Below, piece by piece: positions 1-8,164 of a DNA stretch of 64,000 nt. The position numbers and the translations under genes were made by a program. Within the stretch, counting starts at the first letter, position 1. Every line of letters begins with the position of its first letter. The stretch lies in NCBI RefSeq assembly GCF_039521925.1, contig NZ_BAAACY010000022.1, positions 1-64,000 on the forward strand, in the 5' to 3' direction. The notes beneath the pieces were generated by a model. It saw only the letters and a list, made by a program, of their open reading frames with translations. It was not told the DNA's origin and did not search any database. The DNA comes from Virgibacillus salarius (GTDB lineage: Bacteria; Bacillota; Bacilli; Bacillales; Amphibacillaceae).

Positions 1-75
1 CATCAAACATTTCAAAATAACTACTTGGCTTAACGCAGTCATTGCACTGATTTTATACTTTCTTAACTTTCAAGC
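1..75 (+). repeat. R2 repeat, right-end fragment
   Basis: The first 75 bases match the right end of the R2 repeats at 28441-28514, 42647-42716 and 50632-50703, ending in a shared ATACTTTCTTAACTT block. The window therefore opens inside an R2 copy whose left part lies outside. Confidence 0.9.
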
Positions 76-371
76 AAAAAATCATTCTTCTTTTTAAGGA
101 GTCTATGGATATTTTCAAAGCTAGAGTAGTTTATTGTTTGGAATGTTAATTGGCATCAGCTATACCCAGCAAGTTTTTGTTCATAACCTGCTAAGCTAGA
201 AACAGATATTATCTTTAATCAATATTCCCCCCCTAAACACTGGTTCTATAGCTACTAAACTACATGTGTTAATAGGAGGACCTCTTGCTCGTATATTTTG
301 CTTTTATATATGGGGCTCTGGGATCTCACAACTCTCTCTTTCCCCCTCTGTCTATTAAGTTATTTCCGTTC
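76..371. other. AT-rich stretch without a supported gene
   Basis: No gene is supported here. There is a TTG-initiated frame with a GGAGG site from about 283, but it runs only about 43 codons, overlaps the 3' end of pncA on the other strand, and resembles nothing I recognise. Confidence 0.5.
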
Positions 372-920
372 TTATATGACCGTACTTCCCAACGTGTGTT
401 CAAAATGCCCTAAAGCCCACTCATGGCCTGTTGAATTAAAGCTAGCTACTGCATCCTGATGAATAACCATCTTAAATCCTTTATTATAAGCATCAACAGC
501 TGTATGTAATACGCATATATCTGTACATACCCCAATAATATGGAGTTCATCAATAGCTCGTTCACGTAACTTTATCTCTAGATCTGTGCCAGCAAAGGCA
601 CTATACCTTGTCTTATCAATAAAATAAACATTGTGCTTTTCCTTATTTTTTTGATATACCTCTGCCAACCTACCATAAAGCTCTCTTCCAGAGGTCCCTA
701 TGATATTATGGGTAGGAAATAAGGAAAATTCCGGGTGATTACTGTCTGCAGCTTCATGCGCATCGATAGCGAATACAACATAATCCCCTGCTTCAATAAA
801 TTCATTGGTAAGTGATACGACTTTTGATTCTATCGCTTGACCTGGCTCACCACACGTTAGTTTTCCATCATTGGCAACAAAATCATTCGTGTAATCAATG
901 TTAATTAATGCTTTCTTCAC
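372..920 (-). CDS. pncA: nicotinamidase
   Basis: Isochorismatase-fold amidase that hydrolyses nicotinamide to nicotinate and ammonia in NAD salvage (Bacillus PncA/YueJ type). Numbered from the upstream ATG at 926, the catalytic triad is visible as Asp11 (NIDYTNDF), Lys105 (DKTRYSAF) and Cys138 (CTDICV), with metal ligands Asp55, His57 and His64. I place the start at GTG 918-920: AGAGG lies about 9 bases upstream, and this gives the N-terminus MKKAL usual for Bacillus PncA. The ATG two codons upstream sits almost on the ribosome site. Protein of 182 residues, close to the usual 183. It appears monocistronic. Confidence 0.93.
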   Translation of the reverse strand: MKKALINIDYTNDFVANDGKLTCGEPGQAIESKVVSLTNEFIEAGDYVVFAIDAHEAADSNHPEFSLFPTHNIIGTSGRELYGRLAEVYQKNKEKHNVYFIDKTRYSAFAGTDLEIKLRERAIDELHIIGVCTDICVLHTAVDAYNKGFKMVIHQDAVASFNSTGHEWALGHFEHTLGSTVI

Positions 921-934
921 ATACATCTACCTCT

Positions 935-1420
935 CTAAAATAAAATAACAACGAAGAACCAAATAATCATTACAAATTGTATAACTACTTTAGCAAAAGC
1001 CCCGCCAAGGAATCCCATAAGTGAACCAAACGAAGCACGGAAGGCTTCTTGCGTAGTCCTTTGTTGAAGCGATTCAATAATAAACACGGTTAGAAATGGA
1101 ACGATTAAAACACCAAATGGCGGAATAATAAATGAACCAACAATAACTGCTATGGCTGCCCCACGCTCTCCCCATTTACTTCCTCCATATTTTTTTACAA
1201 AGTAACTATTTGCAATGATGTCTGCAGCGATCAGTACAATGGTGATCAAGGCCATTCCTATCCAAAAGGACATGGTTAATTCATTTGGGTCTATGACAAA
1301 CTGGTATAAAAGAAACCCACCCCATAGTACAAGTACAGAAGGAATGATAGGAAATATCACTCCTACAAAACTTAGAAAAAATAATGCACTAATTAAAATC
1401 CAAATAATTATATCTAGCAT
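935..1420 (-). CDS. DUF456 family membrane protein
   Basis: Small hydrophobic protein of about 161 residues with several membrane segments and the Gly-rich loop GGSKWGERGAA plus a PPFGV turn, as in DUF456 proteins such as B. subtilis YqgC. Molecular function is unknown for the family. The start chosen is the ATG at 1418-1420, eight bases after GGAGG; the in-frame ATG seven codons upstream would place this GGAGG inside the coding sequence. It lies 21 bases downstream of the PlsY-like gene and 14 bases upstream of pncA on the same strand, so the three may be co-transcribed. Confidence 0.8.
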   Translation of the reverse strand: MLDIIIWILISALFFLSFVGVIFPIIPSVLVLWGGFLLYQFVIDPNELTMSFWIGMALITIVLIAADIIANSYFVKKYGGSKWGERGAAIAVIVGSFIIPPFGVLIVPFLTVFIIESLQQRTTQEAFRASFGSLMGFLGGAFAKVVIQFVMIIWFFVVILF

Positions 1421-1441
1421 CCCATCATCCTCCAACGTCAT

Positions 1442-2068
1442 TTACTTTTTTGAAAACATACTTGATAGTCTTGTTTCTTCCTTATTAATTATACGTCGGT
1501 AATTATCCAAATGTTTCGCTATACTTAAAACAGATAAAAAAACGACGATAGATGTTGGTTCTGGACCAAAAAATACATATGTTGTAATTAAAAAGGAAAC
1601 ATACATACATAATACACCAACCACTAAATAATCTGTTGCAATTGTAAATATGAGCAAAATTCCAATGCCTATAATAGCTATTTTCCAATCAATGGCGAGT
1701 AGGATTCCAACTAACGATGCCGTTCCCTTACCACCACTAAATTTCATTGTTAGTGGGTAATTATGACCTAGAATAATAAATAAAGCCGATATATATATGA
1801 GCAACGTCTGTTCTTTACCAGTAATGCCATTTTCATTTAAAATGTATAATACAAGCACTATGGCAAATGTAGCTTTAAAAATATCAATAAGTGCAACTAA
1901 AACACCATACTTCCAGCCAAGTAAAATGGTTGTGTTAGAGGCTCCAGCATTTTTCACACCGGCATTCTTTATATCTACCTTTTTATACATGCTTACAAGC
2001 TGCGAACCATGTAGACAGCCTGCTAGATAGCCAATAATAGAAACAAGAGCGGTAATCATGAAATCCAC
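1442..2068 (-). CDS. PlsY-family acyl-phosphate:glycerol-3-phosphate acyltransferase paralogue
   Basis: Integral membrane protein of 208 residues related to PlsY, which transfers an acyl group from acyl phosphate to glycerol-3-phosphate to give lysophosphatidate. The three PlsY motifs are recognisable: GS in the first loop (GCLHGSQL), a variant of GNxGATN reading NAGASNTT, and GHNYPLTMKFSGGKGTAS near residue 105. The second motif departs from the canonical form, so this is probably a divergent extra copy rather than the housekeeping enzyme. AGGTGG precedes the ATG by 5-6 bases. Confidence 0.82.
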   Translation of the reverse strand: MDFMITALVSIIGYLAGCLHGSQLVSMYKKVDIKNAGVKNAGASNTTILLGWKYGVLVALIDIFKATFAIVLVLYILNENGITGKEQTLLIYISALFIILGHNYPLTMKFSGGKGTASLVGILLAIDWKIAIIGIGILLIFTIATDYLVVGVLCMYVSFLITTYVFFGPEPTSIVVFLSVLSIAKHLDNYRRIINKEETRLSSMFSKK

Positions 2069-2200
2069 CTTTCTGGTTTTTACTCATTATAACGTAAAAA
2101 ATGGATAAAAAAATATTCATAATCTAAAATTAAAATCTGGTGTCCTTCGTTCATAGCGATTAAGATTTGTGTGCATTAAAACATGAGGAGTACAGTCAGC

Positions 2201-2755
2201 ATGAAAAAATTACAACAAATATTACTTCCTTGGATAATTATCATTCTATGCCTAGTTATATTATTTCACGTCTATCATCATAACAATGGAAAATATTCTG
2301 AATCAGATAAAGGTGATCCTTTACCATCTAACTTACATCCAACAGTAGAAGCGAATAAAAACAGGCTGATTGAAAGAGCTGCGAAAAAAAATATTGATGT
2401 CGTCATTACGGAGGAAGTACGCTCCTTTAAGGAACAGAATCGACTATATGAACAGGGGCGAACACGCAAAGGGAATATTGTTACCTATGCAAAGGGTGGT
2501 GAATCCTATCACAATTATGGACTAGCCATTGATTTTGCTCTTGAAAATGATACAGGAAAAATAATATGGAATATTCAATACGATGGGAATGGTAACAATC
2601 AATCGGATTGGTATGAAGTAGCAGCAATCGCTAAAGAATTGGGATTTGAATGGGGTGGTGACTGGAATAATTTCAAAGACTATCCACACTTGCAAATGAC
2701 TTTTGGTTTAAGTATAAATCAGCTTCAACAAGGAGTTCGACCAAAGGTTGATTAG
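2201..2755 (+). CDS. cwlK: CwlK-like peptidoglycan L-alanyl-D-glutamate endopeptidase (M15)
   Basis: Membrane-anchored cell-wall peptidase of 184 residues. One N-terminal membrane segment (about residues 8-23) is followed by an M15 zinc peptidase domain with the LAS signature: SYHNYGLAIDFAL supplies the first His and Asp ligands, and PHLQM supplies the C-terminal His, preceded by WGGDW. This architecture matches CwlK/YcdD enzymes, which cut between L-Ala and D-Glu in peptide stems. The ATG at 2201 is chosen because GAGGAG lies ten bases upstream; an earlier in-frame ATG at 2183 has no ribosome site. Confidence 0.87.
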   Translation: MKKLQQILLPWIIIILCLVILFHVYHHNNGKYSESDKGDPLPSNLHPTVEANKNRLIERAAKKNIDVVITEEVRSFKEQNRLYEQGRTRKGNIVTYAKGGESYHNYGLAIDFALENDTGKIIWNIQYDGNGNNQSDWYEVAAIAKELGFEWGGDWNNFKDYPHLQMTFGLSINQLQQGVRPKVD

Positions 2756-2875
2756 GAACAAGAACAAATCGTTGCCACAAACGAAATAAATGGAATAGTT
2801 ACAGCCAACTCAAATAAGTAGTCAACTGCTTTTTTTACTTTCAAAAATAAGAGACAAAAGAACAGCATGGGCTAC

Positions 2876-3047
2876 AATCAGTGGGAGTTTTTGTTATCTC
2901 TCACTGATTGTTAGCAATGGGTATGACCTAATAGTCTTTGAACCAATTAAACATTTACTGGCAGTTGATCACCCACTTATTCATATTGATTTCGCTTTAT
3001 TGCTTGAAATGTGGGGGGCTTACTGCCAGTTATATACGGGACACAAT
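2876..3047 (+). repeat. R1 repeat, full-length class
   Basis: One of seven longer R1 copies here. It contains AATCAGTGGG pairing with CTCACTGATT, then ACTGGCAGT and its exact complement ACTGCCAGT, and ends in AGTTATATACGGGA. The usual left end (ATAAAGTGAAAC) is missing. It sits between convergent cwlK and the oxidoreductase. Confidence 0.8.
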
Positions 3048-3052
3048 GTGTT

Positions 3053-4030
3053 TTATTCACCAGGAAAGTGAATGCCGGAATCTCTCCTTAGTTTTTCTGT
3101 TATTTCGGCAATATAGCGACTTCTTTCTAAACACTTCTCATATAATGCCGTGTTATTATCACTAACCATCTTAATAAATGCTTGGATTTCATATATCATG
3201 TCAGCAGTCATTTGCTCTACAGCAAGCTCGTTTGTTTCTGAATTCGTTCTATTGTAAAACTGTAGTTTTTCAATAGGTGCAATTTGATTCATTGTTAATG
3301 TTCCCTCTTCCCCATGAATTTCAGAGGGGATAGTGGCATCTGCAATCTTAGAGCATAAAATGGTTACATTAAAATCTTCATATGTTAGCACGATCGTACC
3401 ACTTCCATCGATTCCATTAGCTAATAAAACTGGAAAATAAGCGGCATCATTCGGCTGCCCAAATAAATCAACAGCCATACTTAAAGGATATACACCTAAA
3501 TCCATCAAAGCCCCACCTGCAAACTCTTTTGCAAACACATTAGGAATCGTACCTTCTTTAAAAACATCATAACGTGATGAATACTTAACATATTGCAGCA
3601 TTGCACTGCGTATTTTACCTACGTGTGAGAGTTTATTCTTTAAAATATCATAGTTGGGGGAAAATAAGTGGCGAAATCCTTCAAATATAAACACATCATG
3701 TTCCTTAGCTAATCGTTGCAGTTCTTCTAACTGCTTAACCGTATATACCATTGGTTTTTCACAAAATACATGCTTCCTCTTTTTTATACACAGCTTTATA
3801 TGTTCTGGATGCATACGATTTGGGGATGCAACATAAACAAAGTCTGCATCTGAATTTAACATTTCCTCCATAGATGAATAGCTACATTCAATCCCATGCT
3901 TATGAGCAAACGCTTTGGCTGCTGAAGCAGTCCTCGAATAAACAGAAGCTAGCTGAGCAGATTTCGATTGATCAGCTGCTTCAATAAACGCGTCTGTAAT
4001 CCAACTTGTGCCGATGGTTGCATACTTCAT
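3053..4030 (-). CDS. Gfo/Idh/MocA family NAD(P)-dependent oxidoreductase
   Basis: Protein of 325 residues with an N-terminal Rossmann fold beginning MKYATIGTSWIT, the family-typical EKP motif (FCEKPMVYTV, near residue 93) that contributes the catalytic Lys, and a C-terminal dimerisation/substrate domain containing FAGGALMDLGVYPL. It resembles B. subtilis YulF-type dehydrogenases; the sugar or polyol substrate cannot be deduced. The gene for a YtzI-like peptide ends eight bases upstream of its start, so the two are likely co-transcribed. Confidence 0.87.
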   Translation of the reverse strand: MKYATIGTSWITDAFIEAADQSKSAQLASVYSRTASAAKAFAHKHGIECSYSSMEEMLNSDADFVYVASPNRMHPEHIKLCIKKRKHVFCEKPMVYTVKQLEELQRLAKEHDVFIFEGFRHLFSPNYDILKNKLSHVGKIRSAMLQYVKYSSRYDVFKEGTIPNVFAKEFAGGALMDLGVYPLSMAVDLFGQPNDAAYFPVLLANGIDGSGTIVLTYEDFNVTILCSKIADATIPSEIHGEEGTLTMNQIAPIEKLQFYNRTNSETNELAVEQMTADMIYEIQAFIKMVSDNNTALYEKCLERSRYIAEITEKLRRDSGIHFPGE

Positions 4031-4037
4031 TTTATTA

Positions 4038-4205
4038 TTACTCTCCCTTTTGCTTCTCTAATTCTTGCTTGCTCTCTCTCTCATTTGGTAACGGATCAAC
4101 CTTATGCTTATACGCATACCCTTTTGAAATGGTTACCAATGATAGAACTAAAACAATCGCGACTACGATAACGCAAGCGATGATTACAATAGTCAATGTA
4201 GACAA
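4038..4205 (-). CDS. YtzI-like small membrane protein
   Basis: A 55-residue ORF read from TTG at 4203-4205, with GTGGAGGAA about 8 bases upstream. It has one N-terminal membrane helix (TIVIIACVIVVAIVLVLSLV) followed by SKGYAYKHKVDPLP and a charged tail. The SKGYAYKH..DPLP signature matches what I recall of the Bacillaceae YtzI family, whose function is unknown. It sits between the PanE-like reductase (stop at 4222, 16 bases away) and the oxidoreductase, all on the minus strand. Confidence 0.75.
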   Translation of the reverse strand: MSTLTIVIIACVIVVAIVLVLSLVTISKGYAYKHKVDPLPNERESKQELEKQKGE

Positions 4206-4221
4206 TTTGATTCCTCCACTT

Positions 4222-5139
4222 TTATGTTAGATTTTCAAATGGTTGTAGCATACCATAAACAGCCCTTGTATAGGGAAGGTCAATGCCTTTAGCTCCTGCC
4301 AACCGAAGTGCTCCACCATGGAGGTGATCCAATTCTAGTGTCAGTCCTTTTCTACGATCCTGATGCATCGAAGATGTAGCCTGATCATGTAAGTTATTTA
4401 ATTTATCCCAAGCTTCTTTAACATCTTGTTCAGTAATTGGAACGTCATAGATATTAGCTAAGGTCTTCATTTCACTTAACAAGTGTAGCATAATATGAAA
4501 GGTCTCATTATGTTGCCTAATCATACCAATAGGTAAATCTACTGCAGCTGTAACACCTGAAAAAGCATTTATAAACATATATTTCTTCCATAGCTCAAGC
4601 AATATGTTATTACTGTTCTTCCCAGTCATGTTAGCAGAATTACTAAGCTTATCCAATTTAGAACAAATTGCCTCTTGTTCAGGCTCAAGTGCTCCATATA
4701 TGAGCTCGTGGAAATCGCTTGAATGCTCCACATGCCCCTTGTCATTTAATGTTGCAATGATAAATGAAAGTCCCCCAAGTATGGATGCTTTTCCAAGTTC
4801 ATTTTGTAATTTAGCCAGATGCTCTATTCCATTTAATACTGGAAGAATATACGCTCCTTTATTTACTAGGACACGTAATTGCTTCATAGCACCTTGTAAG
4901 TGATAGCCCTTCACACTTATCAAAACTACTTCTGGATCTTCTATCTGCTGTGGATCTGTAACAATCGTTGCATCATGGGTTTCATAATCCCCATGTATAC
5001 TATGAATCACTGCACCTTGTTCTTTCAGTTGTATCGCCCTCTGTTCTCGCACAAGAAAAGTTACCTTAGCTCCTGCCTCTTGAAAACGTAATCCAAAATA
5101 ACCTCCTAACGCACCAGCACCTAAAACAACGATATGCAT
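4222..5139 (-). CDS. 2-dehydropantoate 2-reductase family protein
   Basis: Ketopantoate reductase (PanE/ApbA) family, NADPH-dependent, catalysing reduction of 2-dehydropantoate to pantoate in CoA synthesis when it is the true enzyme. The N-terminal GAGALGGYFG dinucleotide loop, the VLISVKGYH segment with the conserved Lys, LPVLNGIEH, and the C-terminal helical domain with LWKKYMFINAFSGVTA and E-D-H-G-G fit the family. Start ATG 5137-5139 follows GGGGAGG at 6-7 bases; an upstream in-frame ATG lacks a site. Bacillaceae often carry two paralogues, so the precise substrate is not certain. 305 residues. Confidence 0.85.
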   Translation of the reverse strand: MHIVVLGAGALGGYFGLRFQEAGAKVTFLVREQRAIQLKEQGAVIHSIHGDYETHDATIVTDPQQIEDPEVVLISVKGYHLQGAMKQLRVLVNKGAYILPVLNGIEHLAKLQNELGKASILGGLSFIIATLNDKGHVEHSSDFHELIYGALEPEQEAICSKLDKLSNSANMTGKNSNNILLELWKKYMFINAFSGVTAAVDLPIGMIRQHNETFHIMLHLLSEMKTLANIYDVPITEQDVKEAWDKLNNLHDQATSSMHQDRRKGLTLELDHLHGGALRLAGAKGIDLPYTRAVYGMLQPFENLT

Positions 5140-5170
5140 ATTTTCGCCTCCCCTTTGAATAATATCCTTA

Positions 5171-5360
5171 ATAAAGTGAAACTTCAATCAGTGGGAGTTT
5201 TTGTTTAGACCCCACGGATGGTTAGTACCACAAGGGGATGACCTAAAGGCCTGCGTGCGAACCAATCGGACATTTACTGGCAGTTACCCCAACTTATCCA
5301 CATTGGTTTCACTTTATTGCTTGAAGTGGAGATCTTACTGCCAGTTATATGTGGGATAAA
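5171..5360 (+). repeat. R1 repeat, full length
   Basis: Starts ATAAAGTGAAACTTC and ends AGTTATATGTGGGATAAA. It contains the ACTGGCAGT/ACTGCCAGT inverted pair and GTTTCACTTTATTG, the complement of its own left end. It lies just upstream of the PanE-family start, in the divergent gap before ehuB. Confidence 0.9.
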
Positions 5361-5730
5361 GTAGATCATCCAATGATTAAATACTATTCGCTAATCCTAT
5401 GGTACTTTTTTAATAGAATGATGTCTATTCGGTTTATCATTAGCTGGGATTTATTTGCAAATTTAGATAATACGGAAGCTTAGCAGATGATAAGATAGTA
5501 TATTTATGTATACATGCTTTATTCTTCATTCATTCAGTTAAATCATAATAAATTCCAAATTATCTAAATTTACTGCGTTTGAGTCACTTAACTAGAACCT
5601 GTAACATTTTAATATAAGTGCTTCAACTTGAGTTCCTCTAATTCTTTTAATCTATTTTTCAAGATTATTCCAGTGATTTTCACCTATGAATAAAGTCATC
5701 TGGCTACTTACTTATTCACTTTTACAAATA
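5361..5730. other. AT-rich region upstream of ehuB with a 13-bp inverted repeat
   Basis: No gene seen. AAATTTAGATAAT at 5459-5471 is exactly complementary to 5559-5571, leaving an 87-base loop. No convincing promoter boxes could be fixed, though the ehu promoter must lie in or near this stretch. Confidence 0.5.
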
Positions 5731-5751
5731 AAAAGGGAGGAAATTATTTAC

Positions 5752-6660
5752 ATGAAGAAATTTTTACTTATGTTTGTTTTAGGTTTCTTGCTAATTGCAC
5801 TTGCAGCGTGTGGTTCATCTGACAATAATGAGAGCAAGGAAGGCGGAAACGGAGATTCTGAAGGTAGCGGTGGTAAACTAGAAGAATTAAAAGAAGCTGG
5901 CACTGTCACAATAGGCTTTGCTAATGAAGAGCCGTACGCTTACCAAGATGATAATGGGGAGTTAAAAGGTGCTGCTGTGGATATTGCTGCTGCTGTCTTT
6001 AAAGAACTTGGAGTAAATGAAATGGATGCCAAGCTTGCTGATTTTGGACAGCTAATCCCAGGCTTAAAGGCTGGTCAGTTCGATGTTATCACTGCCGGCA
6101 TGGCAATTAACTCTGATCGCTGTAAGAATGCAGCTTTTGGTGAGCCGGAAATGAAATATGGGGAAGGATTAATTGTTCAAAAAGGAAACCCGTTAAATTT
6201 AAAGAGCTATACAGACATTGCAGATAATCCAGATGTAAAAGTTTCCGTGATGGCAGGAGCAACCGAAAATGAATTCCTTAAAACAGAAGGTGTAAGCGAA
6301 GACCAAATTCAATCTGCAGATGATATCCCGGCAACCTTTTCTGCAGTAGAGTCAGGAAGAGCTGATGCAACTACTGGTACAGAAATGACTATTAAAATGG
6401 CACTAGAGTCCTCTAACTCTGATAAGCTGGAATTTGTTGAAGGATTTGAACAACCAGATGTGGAAGGTGTTCCAAGCTATGGAGCAGCAGCATTCCATTT
6501 GGATAATACAGATCTACGCGATGCCTATAATGAAAAGCTAGCTGAGTTAAAAGAAGATGGTACAGTAGCTGAACTTCTTGAAAAGAATGGATTTAGCGAA
6601 GCAAATAACATGGTAGAGCCCGGAATTACTACAGAAAAAATCTGTAACGGTGAACTATAA
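5752..6660 (+). CDS. ehuB: ectoine/hydroxyectoine ABC transporter substrate-binding lipoprotein
   Basis: Extracellular solute-binding protein (family 3) of 302 residues, first gene of an importer operon. A lipoprotein signal ends in LIALAAC with Cys20 as the lipidation site, then a Gly/Ser/Glu-rich linker and the binding domain starting GTVTIGFANEEPYAY. The pair DFGQLIPGLKAGQFDVITAG and SDRCKNAAFGEPE..YGEGLIVQKGNP closely recalls EhuB, which captures ectoine and hydroxyectoine. AAAGGGAGG precedes the ATG by about 11 bases; the frame extends upstream but without a ribosome site. A hairpin after the stop may limit read-through to the membrane genes. Confidence 0.88.
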   Translation: MKKFLLMFVLGFLLIALAACGSSDNNESKEGGNGDSEGSGGKLEELKEAGTVTIGFANEEPYAYQDDNGELKGAAVDIAAAVFKELGVNEMDAKLADFGQLIPGLKAGQFDVITAGMAINSDRCKNAAFGEPEMKYGEGLIVQKGNPLNLKSYTDIADNPDVKVSVMAGATENEFLKTEGVSEDQIQSADDIPATFSAVESGRADATTGTEMTIKMALESSNSDKLEFVEGFEQPDVEGVPSYGAAAFHLDNTDLRDAYNEKLAELKEDGTVAELLEKNGFSEANNMVEPGITTEKICNGEL

Positions 6661-6701
6661 GAATTAAAATAACACGTACACTATAGTAAACCAATGACTC
6701 C

Positions 6702-6753
6702 ATAGGGTCCGACTTCCCTTACCTTAGGGGGAGTCAGACCCTATAATTTTTTT
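6702..6753 (+). terminator. intercistronic hairpin with T-tract between ehuB and ehuC
   Basis: ATAGGGTCCGACT (6702-6714) pairs with AGTCAGACCCTAT (6732-6744) with one mismatch and is followed by a T-rich run. It lies inside the operon, so partial termination would give more binding protein than permease, a usual arrangement for ABC importers. Confidence 0.85.
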
Positions 6754-6794
6754 GAGAAACCATACATCTAACTGAAAAATAAGGAGTGATCACT

Positions 6795-7457
6795 ATTAAA
6801 GCAATTATAGATATTTTTCCCATGTTAGCGCAGGGGCTAACCATTACCATCTCTGTACTAATTGCCTCTGCATTTTTTGGTTATTTATTTGCGTTTATTG
6901 CAGGGCTTTGTCGCCTTTCCAAAAATGTTATCCTTCGAAAATTCACCGGATTCTATGTAGAAATATTCCGTGGAACCTCTCTAATTGTTCAATTATTCTG
7001 GTTATACTATGCAGTTCCTATGCTTTTTGGAATTGAACTTGGAAGTAATTGGTGGGTTGGCGTCATCGCAATCGCTTTAAACTATGGGGCTTATATGTCA
7101 GAAATTGTACGAGGATCTATACTCGCTGTAGCAAAAGGACAGACTGAGGCTGCCACTGCGTTAAATATGTCACGTTTCCAACGTATGCGCCTGGTTATTT
7201 TCCCGCAAGCGGTACGAATGATGCTTCCCGAATTTGGGAATTATTTAATTCAAATGCTCAAGGCTACATCACTTGTATCCTTAATTGGTATGCATGATAT
7301 TTTATACTACGGAGATATATTACGAAGCTCCAATCTTTCACAAGCACCGACAGTCTATTTATTAGTATTAGTCTTCTACTTTATTCTTGCACTTCCATTA
7401 ATTTTCTTGACTCGTAAAATGGAAGACATCTCGAAGAAAGGGGTGGCTAGTCAATGA
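6795..7457 (+). CDS. ehuC: ectoine/hydroxyectoine ABC transporter permease
   Basis: Inner-membrane permease of the polar amino acid (His/Glu/Gln/Arg) class, about 220 residues, with the cytoplasmic coupling motif EAATALNMSRFQRMRLVIFPQA. It would pair with EhuD to form the channel. The start is odd. The only upstream ribosome site, AAGGAG at 6781-6786, overlaps the in-frame GTG at 6786 and is ideally spaced (8 bases) for the ATT at 6795-6797. The next ATG (6821) is too distant. I use ATT; annotation from GTG 6786 would add three residues. Confidence 0.82.
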   Translation: MKAIIDIFPMLAQGLTITISVLIASAFFGYLFAFIAGLCRLSKNVILRKFTGFYVEIFRGTSLIVQLFWLYYAVPMLFGIELGSNWWVGVIAIALNYGAYMSEIVRGSILAVAKGQTEAATALNMSRFQRMRLVIFPQAVRMMLPEFGNYLIQMLKATSLVSLIGMHDILYYGDILRSSNLSQAPTVYLLVLVFYFILALPLIFLTRKMEDISKKGVASQ

Positions 7458-8164
7458 ATATTTGGAGCTGGGATGTATTTGCTGACGCGTTTTTAGTTAT
7501 TGTACAGGGGCTTGGAATAACATTAGGTCTTACAATAGCCTGTTATTTATTTGCTTTGATATTTGGATTTTTCTGGACCTTCCTTAGAAGAATTCCTTTC
7601 AAGCCGCTTCATTGGGTCATAACTTGGATTATGGAATTTATTCGTTCTACACCACCTCTCGTTCAGCTATTCTTTATCTTTTATGCATGGCCGATGGTAC
7701 CTGTGGTAGGAATGACATTAGACCCATTCACAAGTGCAATCCTTGGACTCGGCATCCACTTTAGCACGTATATTGGCGAAGTATACCGATCGGGCATTGA
7801 TGGTGTGGATAAAGGACAATGGGAGGCTGCAAGGGCGTTAAACTTTTCCACTAGACAAAAATGGACTAAAATTATATTACCACAGGCTATTCCTCCGACC
7901 ATTCCAATGTTAGGTAACTATTTAATTATTATGTTTAAAGAAGTTCCACTAGCATCCACCATTGGTGTGGCGGGTATTCTCCACATGGCAAATAGCTATG
8001 GTGCTCAATACTGGACTTATCTTGAGCCATTAACCATTGTAGCTATCCTATTCTTATTAATGAGTTACCCTTCCGCTTTACTCATTAATAAGCTGGAAAA
8101 GAGAATGAATCGCCGCTTTGATAAGAAAGAAGCATTAAATAGTAGTAAAGGAGCGACAGCATAA
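7454..8164 (+). CDS. ehuD: ectoine/hydroxyectoine ABC transporter permease
   Basis: Second permease, 236 residues, overlapping ehuC by four bases (ATGA) with GGGGTGG upstream. Multiple membrane segments, the FIRSTPPLVQLFFIFYAWP segment typical of amino-acid permeases, and the EAARALNFSTRQKWTKIILPQA coupling motif. Predicted to heterodimerise with EhuC and be driven by EhuA. The stop overlaps the first base of the ehuA start, consistent with tight translational coupling. Confidence 0.88.
   Translation: MNIWSWDVFADAFLVIVQGLGITLGLTIACYLFALIFGFFWTFLRRIPFKPLHWVITWIMEFIRSTPPLVQLFFIFYAWPMVPVVGMTLDPFTSAILGLGIHFSTYIGEVYRSGIDGVDKGQWEAARALNFSTRQKWTKIILPQAIPPTIPMLGNYLIIMFKEVPLASTIGVAGILHMANSYGAQYWTYLEPLTIVAILFLLMSYPSALLINKLEKRMNRRFDKKEALNSSKGATA

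Noticed and set aside
283..414. TTG-initiated 43-codon frame behind GGAGG
   Set aside because: Overlaps pncA in antisense, and no homologue or neighbour supports it.
1215..1502. 95-codon plus-strand frame
   Set aside because: Antisense to the well-supported DUF456 and PlsY-like genes; no ribosome site.
2815..2838. Small hairpin with T-run after cwlK
   Set aside because: Stem of only five pairs including a G-U pair; too weak to call a terminator.
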